DNA of 60,000 nucleotides, from contig NC_088299.1 in the NCBI RefSeq assembly GCF_032854445.1, positions 14,813,608-14,873,607 on the forward strand, in the 5' to 3' direction. The notes below the pieces were generated by a model. The model saw only the letters and a program-made list of their open reading frames with translations, was not told the DNA's origin and did not search any database. This stretch comes from Liolophura sinensis. Taxonomy: Eukaryota; Mollusca; Polyplacophora; Chitonida; Chitonidae. Positions 51,201 through 60,000 of the stretch are shown piece by piece (within the stretch, counting starts at the first letter, position 1; each line of letters opens with the position of its first letter). The translations under genes were made by a program, and so were the position numbers.

Positions 51201-51530
51201 GGTCATATAAGATGAGTGAAATAGTTTTGTCGGTATGGTGCTCAACACCAGTCATGCAGTTATGTATGTAAGCACCACAGAATGTATTGGTCAGAACGCT
51301 CTACTTTGTCTCTCTTTGCAGTGGTCCCGCAAGTCCACAGAAGGGTAGCCCCTTTTCATGTTTCTGCTGGCTGTGCTAGGAAATTTGTTTACGGGTCTTG
51401 GCTGTGTTCCTGCAGTCAACTGATGTGGTATTTATTATTCGTCACCTTCCCTGGATCATCGGCAGTCCTAGGAATCATGGGATTTGATCTTTCTGTATCC
51501 TTGTTAACCTAGCTACAGGTACATATACCA
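48049..51530 (+). CDS. SLC66A1: SLC66A1/PQLC2-type lysosomal cationic amino-acid exporter gene, damaged in its 3' half
   Basis: SLC66A1 (PQLC2, worm LAAT-1) is a seven-helix PQ-loop protein that exports Arg, Lys and His from lysosomes. Six exons follow the family order: an N-glycosylatable start and IHKVLGEC, then GFP|QIYKN (first PQ motif, split by an intron), LLGDSTNLIGCILTEQLPVQ, TYTAVYYVSADLVLL, a middle loop, and GYVIGVISASFYVGARVAQI with RKSTEG. Vertebrate counterparts are GGDSCNLIGSFLADQLPLQ, TYTAVYYVLADLVML and RKSTQG. Phases fail at the exon 3-4 and 4-5 junctions, and exon 6 has an in-frame TAG plus two frameshifts. No C-terminal exon with the dileucine sorting tail was found. It is either a decaying copy or a real gene in poorly polished sequence. 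Confidence 0.85.
48501..48630 (+). CDS. SLC66A1: SLC66A1-like exon 2, first PQ loop
   Basis: This 130-nt exon runs from TGTTTTGTAG to GTAAGA. Its first base completes Pro, giving PQIYKNCRNPAGLEGLS, then LLFVIQWLLGDSTNLIGCIL and TEQLPVQ. This is the diagnostic PQ-loop sequence of the SLC66 family; in human SLC66A1 the equivalent Pro is required for transport. Confidence 0.93.
48873..49020 (+). repeat. dispersed repeat related to 3,163-3,320
   Basis: This is the second copy of the repeat at 3,163, in the intron after exon 2 of the SLC66A1-like gene. The middle is diverged. Confidence 0.5.
49807..49904 (+). CDS. SLC66A1: SLC66A1-like exon 3, TYTAVYY helix
   Basis: This 98-nt exon runs from TATTTTCAG to GTTTGT. 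It reads TYTAVYYVSADLVLLSQIIY and then FKTKKHLSEKGA. TYTAVYYV-ADLV is a family signature. The exon ends in phase 2 while all acceptors available to exon 4 need phase 1. A one-base change in the A-rich run near 49,871-49,882 would reconcile them. Confidence 0.9.
50494..50698 (+). CDS. SLC66A1: SLC66A1-like exon 4, membrane helix plus luminal loop
   Basis: An open frame reads VLNNSPGDVPRIILCISGIF and AVSTLWALWGHDTF, a membrane helix, then a loop PRVQITRFPADELFWQLTNI with an NIT glycosylation site, ending HTFLR at an AAG|GTATAC donor. Length and position fit the family's helix 4-5 region. The exact acceptor is uncertain (AG at 50,493, 50,496 or 50,499); an in-frame TGA at 50,481 bounds it on the left. 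The phase does not match exon 5. Confidence 0.7.
50916..51002 (+). CDS. SLC66A1: SLC66A1-like exon 5, second PQ loop (AQ instead of PQ)
   Basis: This 87-nt exon runs from TATATTGTAG to GTGAGT. It reads GALDITGYVIGVISASFYVG and ARVAQIYRN, the counterpart of vertebrate VIGFVIGSISSVLYLLSRLPQI. The Pro of the second PQ motif is Ala (GCT where CCT would give Pro). Confidence 0.88.
51095..51255 (+). mobile_element. tRNA-headed SINE with a Pro(CGG)-like anticodon arm
   Basis: GATAGCTCAGTTGGTAGAGC is a textbook A box/D arm. It is followed by a stem-loop CTGC-TTCGGGG-GCAG with CGG in anticodon position, and a B-box-like GGGTCAATCC. The acceptor stem does not pair and the T loop is short, so it is not a functional tRNA. 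Unrelated body sequence follows (to about 51,255). It lies between exons 5 and 6 of the SLC66A1-like gene. Confidence 0.65.
51322..51516 (+). pseudogene. SLC66A1: SLC66A1-like exon 6, interrupted
   Basis: After TCTCTTTGCAG it reads WSRKSTEG and then TAG at 51,346. The same frame resumes with PLFMFLLAVLGNLFTGLG (family: LFALVMLGNTLYGLS). It then shifts near 51,400-51,412 to LQSTDVVFIIRHLPWIIGS (family: HHLPWLVGSLG). A second shift near 51,465 gives LGIMGFDLSV, before another TAG. The conserved segments are all recognisable but lie in different frames. Confidence 0.8.
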
Positions 51531-53135
51531 CCAATTTCTCATGAGTTAACAAAAAATAATGATTATGTAAATAGAAATTAATTAAAATTTTCATTTTTGA
51601 GGCATTTTTTATGTCTTCATTACCTCTCTGTTTTCTGCATATTTTCCATCAGGGGTTGGGAATTTGAGGAAATGACATTAGTGATGATCTTCTTGCCTTG
51701 GTAGGACCAGCTTAGCGCCTCTCCACCCCACTCCCCCTCCCCCTCCATGTGGGCTCTTGTACCCACAGAGTTGTTTTGACATCTATCATCATTGACGCCG
51801 TAACTAAAGGCTACTGAATTGTCTGTCTGACGACTAGGGCCTAAGAAAAAAAGCTAAAAAACTTACTACCCATCTTAAGCTGCATATTGGGAAAAAAAAA
51901 ATTATGTATCGTTTCAGTCGGGTACTAACTACCGTATGTTCTGAATAATTTCAGACACATTTTTAGAAAATGTATACCATGCCTTGCAGGGGCTGTTGTC
52001 TTAAGTCTTACACTCTCTGTGGGAAGTAGGGGATTATCGGTAGTCGATCAGTGACAGTATAGTTCACATCTCCGTCACCCCTCAGTGAACCTCACCAGCT
52101 TGGCAAGAAGGGGAGAGACAATGCCGGCTTTTGAAAATATTTAACTTTTTTTGTGAATGGATGGCTGTTTTTTAATCATGGCAATGTTGTTTAAAACTCT
52201 GCACACGTTGGTAGACCTATATAACTACAAAATTGCAGAAAAACAGACATTTCCCGAATTTTCGCTTGTAGCACGTGAGTATATCGTATTTGTAACATGT
52301 ATTGATCTGTTGCGTTCAGCTGAACGTCAGCCAATAGAATCTCTCATTGAATACATGACATGTTGTCAAAACATGTGGTTCTCCAAATTTGAGAGCTAAT
52401 TATTTGTCATTCATAACAACTAGTGGCATTTACAACTTACACGACTATAAGAAAAACTAAGTTTATTTTAAACATCGTTGTTTAAGCGGGCAGGCAGTAA
52501 AAGACTATACGAAATATAAAATAAAACATTTCTAGCGCACGCTAGAAATAATTCTGGAGAAAGAACGACAACAGCAACATGACTGGATACAAACCTTTGT
52601 TAAAGAAAATCAAAGTTTGGCACAGTTTGACATATATACACAGCTACTTACTTATTTCACAATATTTCCGAGCCCATAATATCGGCCTTGATATGTGGTG
52701 TGACATACTTTATGCATGTAGGCCTACGTCAGAAATGGACAAACGTCCGGAGATTTTATAGCCTGCTGGCTGGTGTCGATGTCCACCTGGTGTTAAATTC
52801 TGTATTGTGTAATGGGCGTTTACCCAAATACGAGAAAATCTTGGCTTGGAATCGAATTAGGAATACCATTGTTAATAGTTTGTGTCCATTCTTGAGACCC
52901 TTGATGTGCCCAGAGGCGTCTGGTGTTGGCTCCTGCAAATCAAGCCCTGTTTAAAAGTTTTTATTGCCACATTAAAAATAAATTCAAAAGTTTTTCACAT
53001 TAGGTAATCGTTCATTCATTAGCTATTTTATGTACATTAAAAATATATTATCAGAGGGATACATACAAGCTGTGAATGTCTATAATATTTTAATTATGCT
53101 TTTTGTTGTGAGTTTGTGATCTGGTAGTAATTTGT

Positions 53136-53333
53136 ATTTATTTATTTATTTATTTATTTATTTGCTTGGTGTTTTATGCCCTACTCAAGAATATTTCACT
53201 TATACGACGGCGGACAGCATTATGGTGGGTGGAAACCAGGCAGAGCCCGGGGGAAACCCACGGCCATCCACAGGTTGCTGACAGAACTTCCCACGCACTA
53301 CCAGAGAGAAAGCCAGCATGAGCTGGACCTGAG
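53136..53333 (-). mobile_element. tRNA-derived SINE, head-truncated copy
   Basis: A (TTTA)n tract of about 30 bp leads into TTTGCTTGGTGTTTTATGCC and AATATTTCACTTATACGACG, through AGCCAGCATGAGCTGGACCT. The tRNA-like head beyond that is absent. The copy is little diverged. Confidence 0.85.
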
Positions 53334-55410
53334 TAATTTGTAAAACCAGTACCTGTAGCGGATGTTGTGCATGGGGTCTTGATTTTTATAATCCACATAC
53401 ACATTGCATATTTTGTCTCTCTCGCTTTCAGTTAAAGAGTTTGTCAAGATACTTCAGTTTAATTGAAGTCAGAATGAACTGAGTGAGGTTTCCAAGGGAT
53501 GGGTGTTGAGGTACATGGTATTGTATTTACTAAGGCCATGTACCATCATCCATCGCTTGTAACTTTTGAGCATACCTTTAGGGTGACAGTTCTTCACTTT
53601 GATCTAGACATTTATTGGGACACTGAACAAATAGTAGGTATGGTTTTGCCTCTGCATATGACCTTCCGGAGCCTTGCATGTCTCAGATCAATAAGTGCCA
53701 GATAATCTGCCTGGTTTGTAATCTCGTCGAGGAACTGGGGAATCCGGGCTTTCATCTTTTCTGTTGGATCTAACCACTTGAACCTTGTTTTCTGAGTGAA
53801 CATTATTTATATATTTTGTGAAATTACTGATGCCGTTCACAGCAAAATGTACTCCTCAGAGCTGGGTGTTCTCTCAAGGTTGTCTGGTATGTATATCAGT
53901 GGGTTTTGAAGGCATTTGTATGGTAAAGTTTAAAGGCCAGGCAATTTAATTTAATGACATATGTGTGTGAACGTACATGTATTACTGACTTGAAATGCCC
54001 CTGGTGATATGTTGCAAATTATCTTTTTAAAATTAATCTGAAAAGAGTGTAGAATTATTCTCTCTTGCCTTCAGATAAAGCTGCTCTCTCGCCGCATACT
54101 TGAATCAAATTTCTACAGAACTGATAGAATACATTTTCTTATTGCACTCAGAGCACCCTGGTCAAAGCTTTTTTCTTAACATTCTAATCAGATTTTATGC
54201 CAGTCTTTATATTACAGTCACCAGAACCGCCTTATCCGGGAATTGGGTGGAACAGACCCTCTTCTAGACAGTGACCCGATTAACTCCTGATCATTGTTTT
54301 TCTCTGCTGAGCTGTTGGGGGTGGAAACTTGACAGAGATCTGTGTAGTGTTCTCATGACAGGGCGTGGCAGGTCAGGTAGAGGGAGATAACCATGTTTAA
54401 CTGACAATACAGCAGTGCGCTCCCCTTCAGGTGAATAGACGAGGGCTGTATTTGAATTCTGAGTGTGTAATTGGAGTGCAGTATCCTTGTGTCATTTGAT
54501 ACAAAGGTGTAAGTTTAAAGGGAGCACAGAGGGCACTTTACTTCAGTATTGCTCTTGTTGCACTTTGTCCCAATCCCAGAGAAGAGGGGAGTGAAAACGT
54601 TCGCACTTTGTTACACTTTGGCACGCAAAGCATCATTCTCATTTGGGACGAGCAAGCATACTGAGATTCGAATATGCCCCTGGTATGTTGTTTGTCTTTC
54701 CCTAAAGTTCATATGGTTCACATTATTGTAATCACAATGTAGTGTTATTTTCCCTCCCTCTTCTCTCTTCTCCTGCCATGCCCCAGACATCTCGTCTGTT
54801 ATTCGTATTTATATACTAGAGTATTTTTCCAAAAAAGAAAAAAAGATCTAAAGAAAGTTCTCATTTAAACAAAATCTGTTTATTAGTCTGTGATTGTTGG
54901 GCTTATGTGTAAGCTATTTATGAAAATTTAATATTTTAAAGTTTTAGAATTTGCCACTAAGATTTGAAGCAATAATGTGTGGATTCATGAAGTGAAAAAA
55001 AGTGAAAAAAAATGCAGAAGTGCAGATGTTGTTTTTTCATGTCTTGACATAAGTGTTTACTTTTGTCAGTGCTGACATTTGTTATTTATTATCAGTTAAT
55101 TATAACATGGGAATGACTTAGAATTTTAAACATTGTATGTACAGTTTAATGTCTATAAGTATATAAGTTTTTGTGCATTGCATAATCTGCATTTTTCATT
55201 TTACTTGTCACCTTGGATCTGGATAAAGGTAACTTACATTTCTCATTGAATCTCTGTGGAGTGAACATCCACTAGGTACAGTCTCTTATGCTCACCAAAA
55301 GTCTCTTCTGTCTTAGGGAATTATTTCCCCAAAAGTACCTGCCAAATTCTAATTCTAATGTGTAGATTTGAAAAATTAAGTGTAGGTGTGTATAATACAG
55401 ATATTATTTT

Positions 55411-55520
55411 TACCATATCTGTTTTTCTTGTATCTGTTTTTCCCATATCTGTTTTTCCCATATCTGTTTTTCTCATATCAGTTTTTCCCATATCTGTTTT
55501 GTCATATCTGTTTTTCTCAT
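55411..55520 (+). repeat. 15-16 bp tandem repeat (CATATCTGTTTTTCC)
   Basis: About seven units of CATATCTGTTTTTCC or close variants are head to tail. The matching ORF with ISVFP repeats is a by-product. Confidence 0.9.
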
Positions 55521-55830
55521 TATTAATTTACCTTCAGTAATATAGTCAAGTTTCCTTGTTCACCCATATATCTTACAGTCAGCATTTATATATTAAGGTG
55601 TGTAGACAGTATCATGTAACAGGAAGTATACATTTACATGTATTTGAATGTTAGTGGATTATTTTAAATGTTCAATTTTCTATATATACTTCAGCATTTT
55701 TTGTGTAAGAGGATATGACCTGAGTGGCCAGTTGTTCGTTGGTAGTCCTTGTAATCACTGCAACAGATAAATCACTGCAACAGATTTAAAGTGTGGCCTT
55801 TAAAGAAAAGAAAAGACAATATTTAACCAT

Positions 55831-56077
55831 GTATTTATTTATTTATTTGATTGGCGTTTTACGCCGTACTCAAGAATATTTCACTTATAGGACGGCGGCC
55901 AGCATTATGGTGGGTGGAAACCGGGCACAGCCCAGGGGAAACCCACGACCATCCCACTTACGGCCGGAGAGGAAGCCAGCATGAGCTGGACTTGAACTCA
56001 CAGCGACCGCATTGGTGAGAGGCTCCTGGGTCATTACGCTGCGCTAGTGCGCTAACCGACTGAGCCACGGAGGCCCC
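55831..56077 (-). mobile_element. tRNA-derived SINE, youngest full-length copy
   Basis: This copy is closest to what the others share. It runs from the (TTTA)n tail through TTTGATTGGCGTTTTACGCC and GACGGCGGCCAGCATTATGG to TGCGCTAACCGACTGAGCCA and CGGAGGCCCC. On the minus strand the head begins GGGGCCTCCGTGGCTCAGTC. A short internal deletion near 55,953 removes the CGCAGGTTGC part. Confidence 0.9.
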
Positions 56078-57578
56078 ATTTAACCATGTCATACCATTTG
56101 TTGTCAAATAGATAGATCAGTTAAAAACAATGTAACAGGTGTGTGCTATTGCTGTAAAGCCAGTTACTTGTATACCCTACTTTCTTCTAAAATTTGGAAC
56201 ACCTGCTGTGCTTGTTTTAGCTGATATATATGTAATTCTAGCAACAATATTGAGTCTCTTTTTTTTTCTCACATGGTTAGACCATCTGATGAACAACATA
56301 TTCATATCTTTACTTTTCCAAAAGGCTTGTAAAGAAATGTAATATTCTACTTTTAACACTACAAGTTTAAGAAGCCTTAATTTAGTGAACGTTTTAGTGT
56401 TCTCAGCCACTTATTGTATAAGCCAGTAAACATTGTTGATTATTTCCTCAGGTGTTTTCCTGTTTACAGGAATCTTTTCAGCTTAGTCCTGGCATTTGTT
56501 TCATTCCAAACACATGTAACATTCAAAAGAAAAAATAACAGCAAAGAAAAAAAAATGGCGTTCTAAAATAAAACTTTGTGAACTGCACTGCTATGTTCTT
56601 TGTTAGTTAGTAACCATTATTTCTATGCTCATGGAGAGTTATAGTTTTAGCGAAACAAAATATAGACTAAAATATTATCATGACTGAAATCCTTGGTCTA
56701 TGTTTCAAGGCTGTGGTATCATGATGTCCTAATAATGGTCCAATATTCTTAAGTACGGCATGAAATACCAATTACATAAATAAGTGGACGGCGGAGAATG
56801 AAAGTTTACTACAGACCTTAATCGTTTGCTCCAGTTCGATTCTGTATACCGAGGGAAGTCACAGCCGTGCGTTTCTGGCTTATCCAGACTGGATACCTAT
56901 CAAGATTTGTATATGGGATTTCTTACGATCCGAGACGAGGCGATGGCGTTATGTGCCCAGTTGGTTTCAGACTTAATACCAGATTTAACTTTAAGCAAAG
57001 TCTTTCATTTTGTACTTAGACTAAAAAAAATTGTGTAACATTGAATTAAATATAAACTGAAACTGCCTATGTTGTACTTGAACCTCGGAGGACTGCATTG
57101 GCCGCTGAGTTTGGCTGCTGAGTTAAATATAAAATATGATTTATTACCAGTATTAACTAATACACTTTGGAACAACTGGGTCAAAGACTTCAAGTGAAAA
57201 TGTTCCATCTGTTCCAAGGGTTTACATTAGTCCCAGGGTTAGCCAAAGCGTAGTAATTGCAGTCATTACATGACCTATCCCCGAGATGGACTAGGGCCGA
57301 ATCGTCCAAGAACGAAATCATCGTCCACGACAAATTGCCTAAGGTGCATTATCATATCACAAATAAAGTGGTATCCTCCTTGTTCTATTCATTGTCAAGT
57401 GTTGATGCACGCAAACTACAAGTATAACGAAAGAAAACAAGTCTCTTTGGTTGGGTATTTAAGATAGGTGCTTCCCCCAGTATACGGGTTAAAAATAATA
57501 TTGTAAAAAAAAAATAATATAATAATAAATAATAATGTCGTATGCATTAGGACACATGGATACTTATACTTGTATTAG

Positions 57579-57651
57579 TTTGTTTGTTTCGTCGGTGTTT
57601 TACGTCGTACCCTGATTTCACTTATACGATGGCGGCCAGCATTCTGGTGGG
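57579..57651 (-). mobile_element. SINE tail fragment
   Basis: TTGTTTGTTTCGTCGGTGTT is followed by TTCACTTATACGATGGCGGC and CAGCATTCTGGTGGG, then the similarity stops. Confidence 0.65.
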
Positions 57652-58110
57652 CTTATACTTCTAAGGTACCTGTATAGGACAATATGCACTGTATGCGCGA
57701 CATGCATACGGATACTTTTAAGATCTTGGATGAACAACTTGGAAGAGAACATACATTTAAATTAAGCGTATAGCACATTTCCGGTGGTCCACCTCCATTC
57801 ACTTAAATGCACATCCTTTTATGCTTATATACAGTAGGAAAAAACATCAACGGACCCTTGCCAAATTCCCACCTCAAAATGCAGAGACAACCAACTTCAG
57901 TAACTTGGAGATGTTGATGCATGTAATTTTTTTAAAGACACCTTTGGCTTCGAGTTTATACTTACTGATGGCAAAATCGGCCTCATGTGGAGTCCCTTCT
58001 ACACATTTTTTAGGGTACCGTAACTTAATGTGATAATACAAATTGGGAGCATCCACAGTAACAATTTGAATAAACTCAGCTGGATATAGGAACACTAAAT
58101 TACCCAGAAG

Positions 58111-58298
58111 TCTCTCACCAATGCGGTCGCTGTGACTTTCCAGTCCAGAGTGATGCTGGCTTCCTCTCCGGTCGTACGCGGGACGGTCTTCCAGCAATCC
58201 GCGGATGCTTGTTGGTTTCCCCCGTCTCTCACCGGTTTCTTCCCACCATAATACAGGCGGCCGGCCTATAAATATTCTTGAGTTCGGCGTAAAACTCC
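58111..58298 (+). mobile_element. SINE copy in plus orientation, lacking its head
   Basis: TCTCACCAATGCGGTCGCTG, CTGGCTTCCTCTCCGG, TTTCTTCCCACCATAAT and ATTCTTGAGTTCGGCGTAAA follow the SINE order on the plus strand. The first part of the head and the AAATAAATA tail are missing. Confidence 0.75.
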
Positions 58299-58604
58299 CT
58301 TTCAAAAACAAGATTCGCAGGAAAAACGAAACGTAGATTTTTCAATGATAAAAACTAATCCTCTTCATGCATGCAATATAGATAGTATTTTTCTTACATC
58401 TATTTTTAAGTTGACAAGTTCCTGATATTTTCTGGTAATCGTTTGATAATGGAATCTTAGCCATGGTGTGTGGGTTGCTATATGTTGTGAAAGGAAATAA
58501 TCTATTTCTCACTTCAAAGGAAGAATCACCATGTAAAGGAAAAAGTAACCCTCGGTCAAAAGCACAATTGGAAGGCAATGGCAGTCCAGTTATCTTGGAT
58601 AAAA

Positions 58605-58667
58605 AGGTCAAGGTCAATGGAAAAAATAAGTGACCTCAGTGACCTTGAAAAAAATTAACGAAGGTCA
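58605..58667. promoter_or_regulatory. cluster of five AGGTCA/TGACCT half-sites
   Basis: AGGTCA occurs at 58,605, 58,611 and 58,662, and TGACCT at 58,631 and 58,640. Two form TCAAGGTCA monomer-type sites (58,608-58,616 and, reversed, 58,640-58,648), the kind bound by ERR/FTZ-F1 nuclear receptors. No gene is recognised nearby, so function is open. Confidence 0.35.
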
Positions 58668-59054
58668 CTGAAAACGAAGAGGGTTCTTTGCAATGTCTAG
58701 CTACGAGTCATCAATGTGGTGTGAGTTTTGGTAAAGCTGGCTATAAACAATACCCCAAGGCAAATTCTGGCCGAAGAGTGAAAATGACACAAGAATAATT
58801 AGTAGACAGTACTTGAATAAAAGCAGTGTCAGAGATGAATATAGACAAGGGCTGAACGTCAAGTTCGTTTAAATATGCAGCAGCGACACATGTAACCACT
58901 CCGGTCTTCACATCTGTATTGATCACGCGTGTAGAGATTTACGGTCAATGATAGCAGATAGTTAATCCATATCTAGGCTCCACGTGCTGATTTTCCTCTG
59001 TATTTTCTCCAAAGACGTTTTAATAAATATGTGTACATGGATGTATACAGCCAC

Positions 59055-59104
59055 CTATTTATTTATTTGATTGGAGTTTTACGCCGTACTCAAGAATATT
59101 TTAG
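59055..59104 (-). mobile_element. SINE tail fragment beside the 44-bp minisatellite
   Basis: TATTTATTTATTTGATTGGA and TTTTACGCCGTACTCAAGAA are present, then the SINE stops within a few bases of the tandem array at 59,108. Confidence 0.7.
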
Positions 59105-59107
59105 ATT

Positions 59108-59546
59108 AAACGGCAGTCACTGGTTCCCCAAGCAGCTACCATTGCCTTGACAGTCGACTGTCGGTGGTTCAGCAAGAAGTTGCCATTGCTTCAACAAACG
59201 GCTGTCACTGGTTCAGCAACTGTCTACCATTGTTTCAACACACGGCTGTCACTTGTTCCCAAAGCAGCTACAATTGCTTCAACGGTCGGGTGCGACTGGC
59301 TCAGCAAGCAGCCAACACTGGTTCAGCAAGCTGTTACCATTGCTTCAATAAACGGATGTCACTGGGCAGCGAGCAATTACCATTGCTTCAATAAACGGCT
59401 GTCACTGGTTCAGCAAGCAAATACCATTGCCGCAACAAACGGCTGTCACTGGTTCAGCAAGTAGCTACCATTGCTTCAAAAAACTGCTGTCACTGGTTCA
59501 GCAAGCAGTAACCATTGCTTCAACAATCGGCTGTCACTGGTTCAAC
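59108..59546 (+). repeat. 44-bp minisatellite, about ten units
   Basis: The unit is roughly CGGCTGTCACTGGTTCAGCA, AGCAGCTACCATTGC and TTCAACAAA. Spacing between successive AAAC starts is 43-44 bp, which is not a multiple of three. The open frames across it therefore do not reflect a repeat protein. Confidence 0.9.
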
Positions 59547-60000
59547 TGGCTGAATTATTGGGCGAGAAAAGGCTACAGCAATTTAACTTTTTTGAAAAGT
59601 TCATATTTACTATTTTGTTTTCAACGTGTTGAAATAACAGATTTCCTAACACGATGTAACCAACCTGTATAACACGCTATCAATACACTAACTTCCAACC
59701 GAAGTTTCGTACATTGTTTTATGCACTTGATACCCGAAAACATTTTATTTGATATATTGATATATCTCACCAGATTAATACACTTCATGACGTACTGATT
59801 GACTGGAGAACAACACCAGTTGTGTCGCTTCGTTAATTCGTATACACCAACAGTCGAGTTGAGTTGAGTTGAGTGTCAAGCTCTCGTGTATGCGGAGCTT
59901 AACGTGCAATCAGATCCTATAAAGGGTACAAGTTTATGTACTAACAATTCCCAGTCGAACAGATCACCTGGGAGTCGATCATCAATATGGTAAAACAATC

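Larger units (their letters stand above)
51540..60000. other. gene-poor right end
   Basis: No exon of a known family was found, and the last exon of the SLC66A1-like gene was not located. The stretch is AT-rich, with five minus-orientation or plus-orientation SINE pieces, two tandem arrays and an AGGTCA cluster. A minus-strand open stretch at 53,612-53,803 (including RIPQFLDEITNQADYLALID) looks protein-like and follows a TTCACTCAG acceptor, but I cannot assign it. Confidence 0.6.

Noticed and set aside
52157-52954. ORFs at 52,157, 52,579 and 52,688 as C-terminal exons of the transporter gene
   Set aside because: None resembles the SLC66A1 C terminus (the helix after the HLPW segment, then a dileucine tail), and the frames overlap each other.
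58342-58617. Minus-strand 91-codon ORF
   Set aside because: It has no recognised domain or splice context and overlaps the AGGTCA cluster. It is probably chance or an old repeat.
55411-59546. CRISPR-like arrays at 55,411-55,520 and 59,108-59,546
   Set aside because: The repeats are contiguous without unique spacers and the genome is eukaryotic, so they are minisatellites.

Overview
This is a eukaryotic, almost certainly animal, genomic window. It has spliced genes with GT-AG introns, AT-rich intergenic DNA, many tRNA-derived SINE copies, and no operons or bacterial-type genes. The SINEs (tails reading TTTATTTGATTGGTGTTTTACGCC on the plus strand) are of a kind I associate with molluscs and related lophotrochozoans. 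With a short-intron eIF4G gene this suggests a mollusc or close relative; the species cannot be fixed from sequence alone.

Left half, minus strand (about 70-33,907, leader possibly to about 43.8 kb): most of a canonical eIF4G translation-initiation scaffold gene. I could place 23 coding exons on splice sites and reading phase. From 5' to 3' they encode a P/Q/M-rich N terminus, the KRER...GKDI block next to the PABP-binding region, a 320-residue low-complexity P/T/E/V-rich exon, the eIF4E-binding helix (YDRAFLL), the MIF4G HEAT domain, and the R/G/S-rich linker with RFSAL. The MA3 and W2 exons must lie beyond the left edge. One 12.7 kb intron (10,752-23,485) separates the N-terminal and core halves. 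Three N-terminal exons (163, 142 and 217 nt) are each one base out of phase with their neighbours, which looks like consensus-sequence indels in an otherwise intact essential gene.

Middle (about 43.5-44.5 kb): a CpG-richer stretch between divergent genes, probably a shared promoter region. It holds candidate 5' exons on both strands.

Right part, plus strand (48,049 to about 51,530): a PQ-loop transporter of the SLC66A1 (PQLC2/LAAT-1, lysosomal cationic amino-acid exporter) type in six exons. The first PQ motif is split by an intron and the second reads AQ. Exon phases fail at two junctions, and exon 6 carries an in-frame stop plus frameshifts. The gene is either decaying or sits in poorly polished sequence.

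The remainder (51.6-60 kb) has no gene I recognise. It holds SINE copies, a 15-bp and a 44-bp tandem repeat, a cluster of AGGTCA half-sites and many chance ORFs. Other repeats include a 1.6 kb terminal-inverted-repeat element (38,351-39,975), a foldback MITE-like element (11,638-11,815), a roughly 190-bp dispersed family with four copies, a 220-bp near-identical pair, and three diverged tandem units at 585-1,725.

No CRISPR, rRNA or intact tRNA gene was found. No viral gene was recognised.
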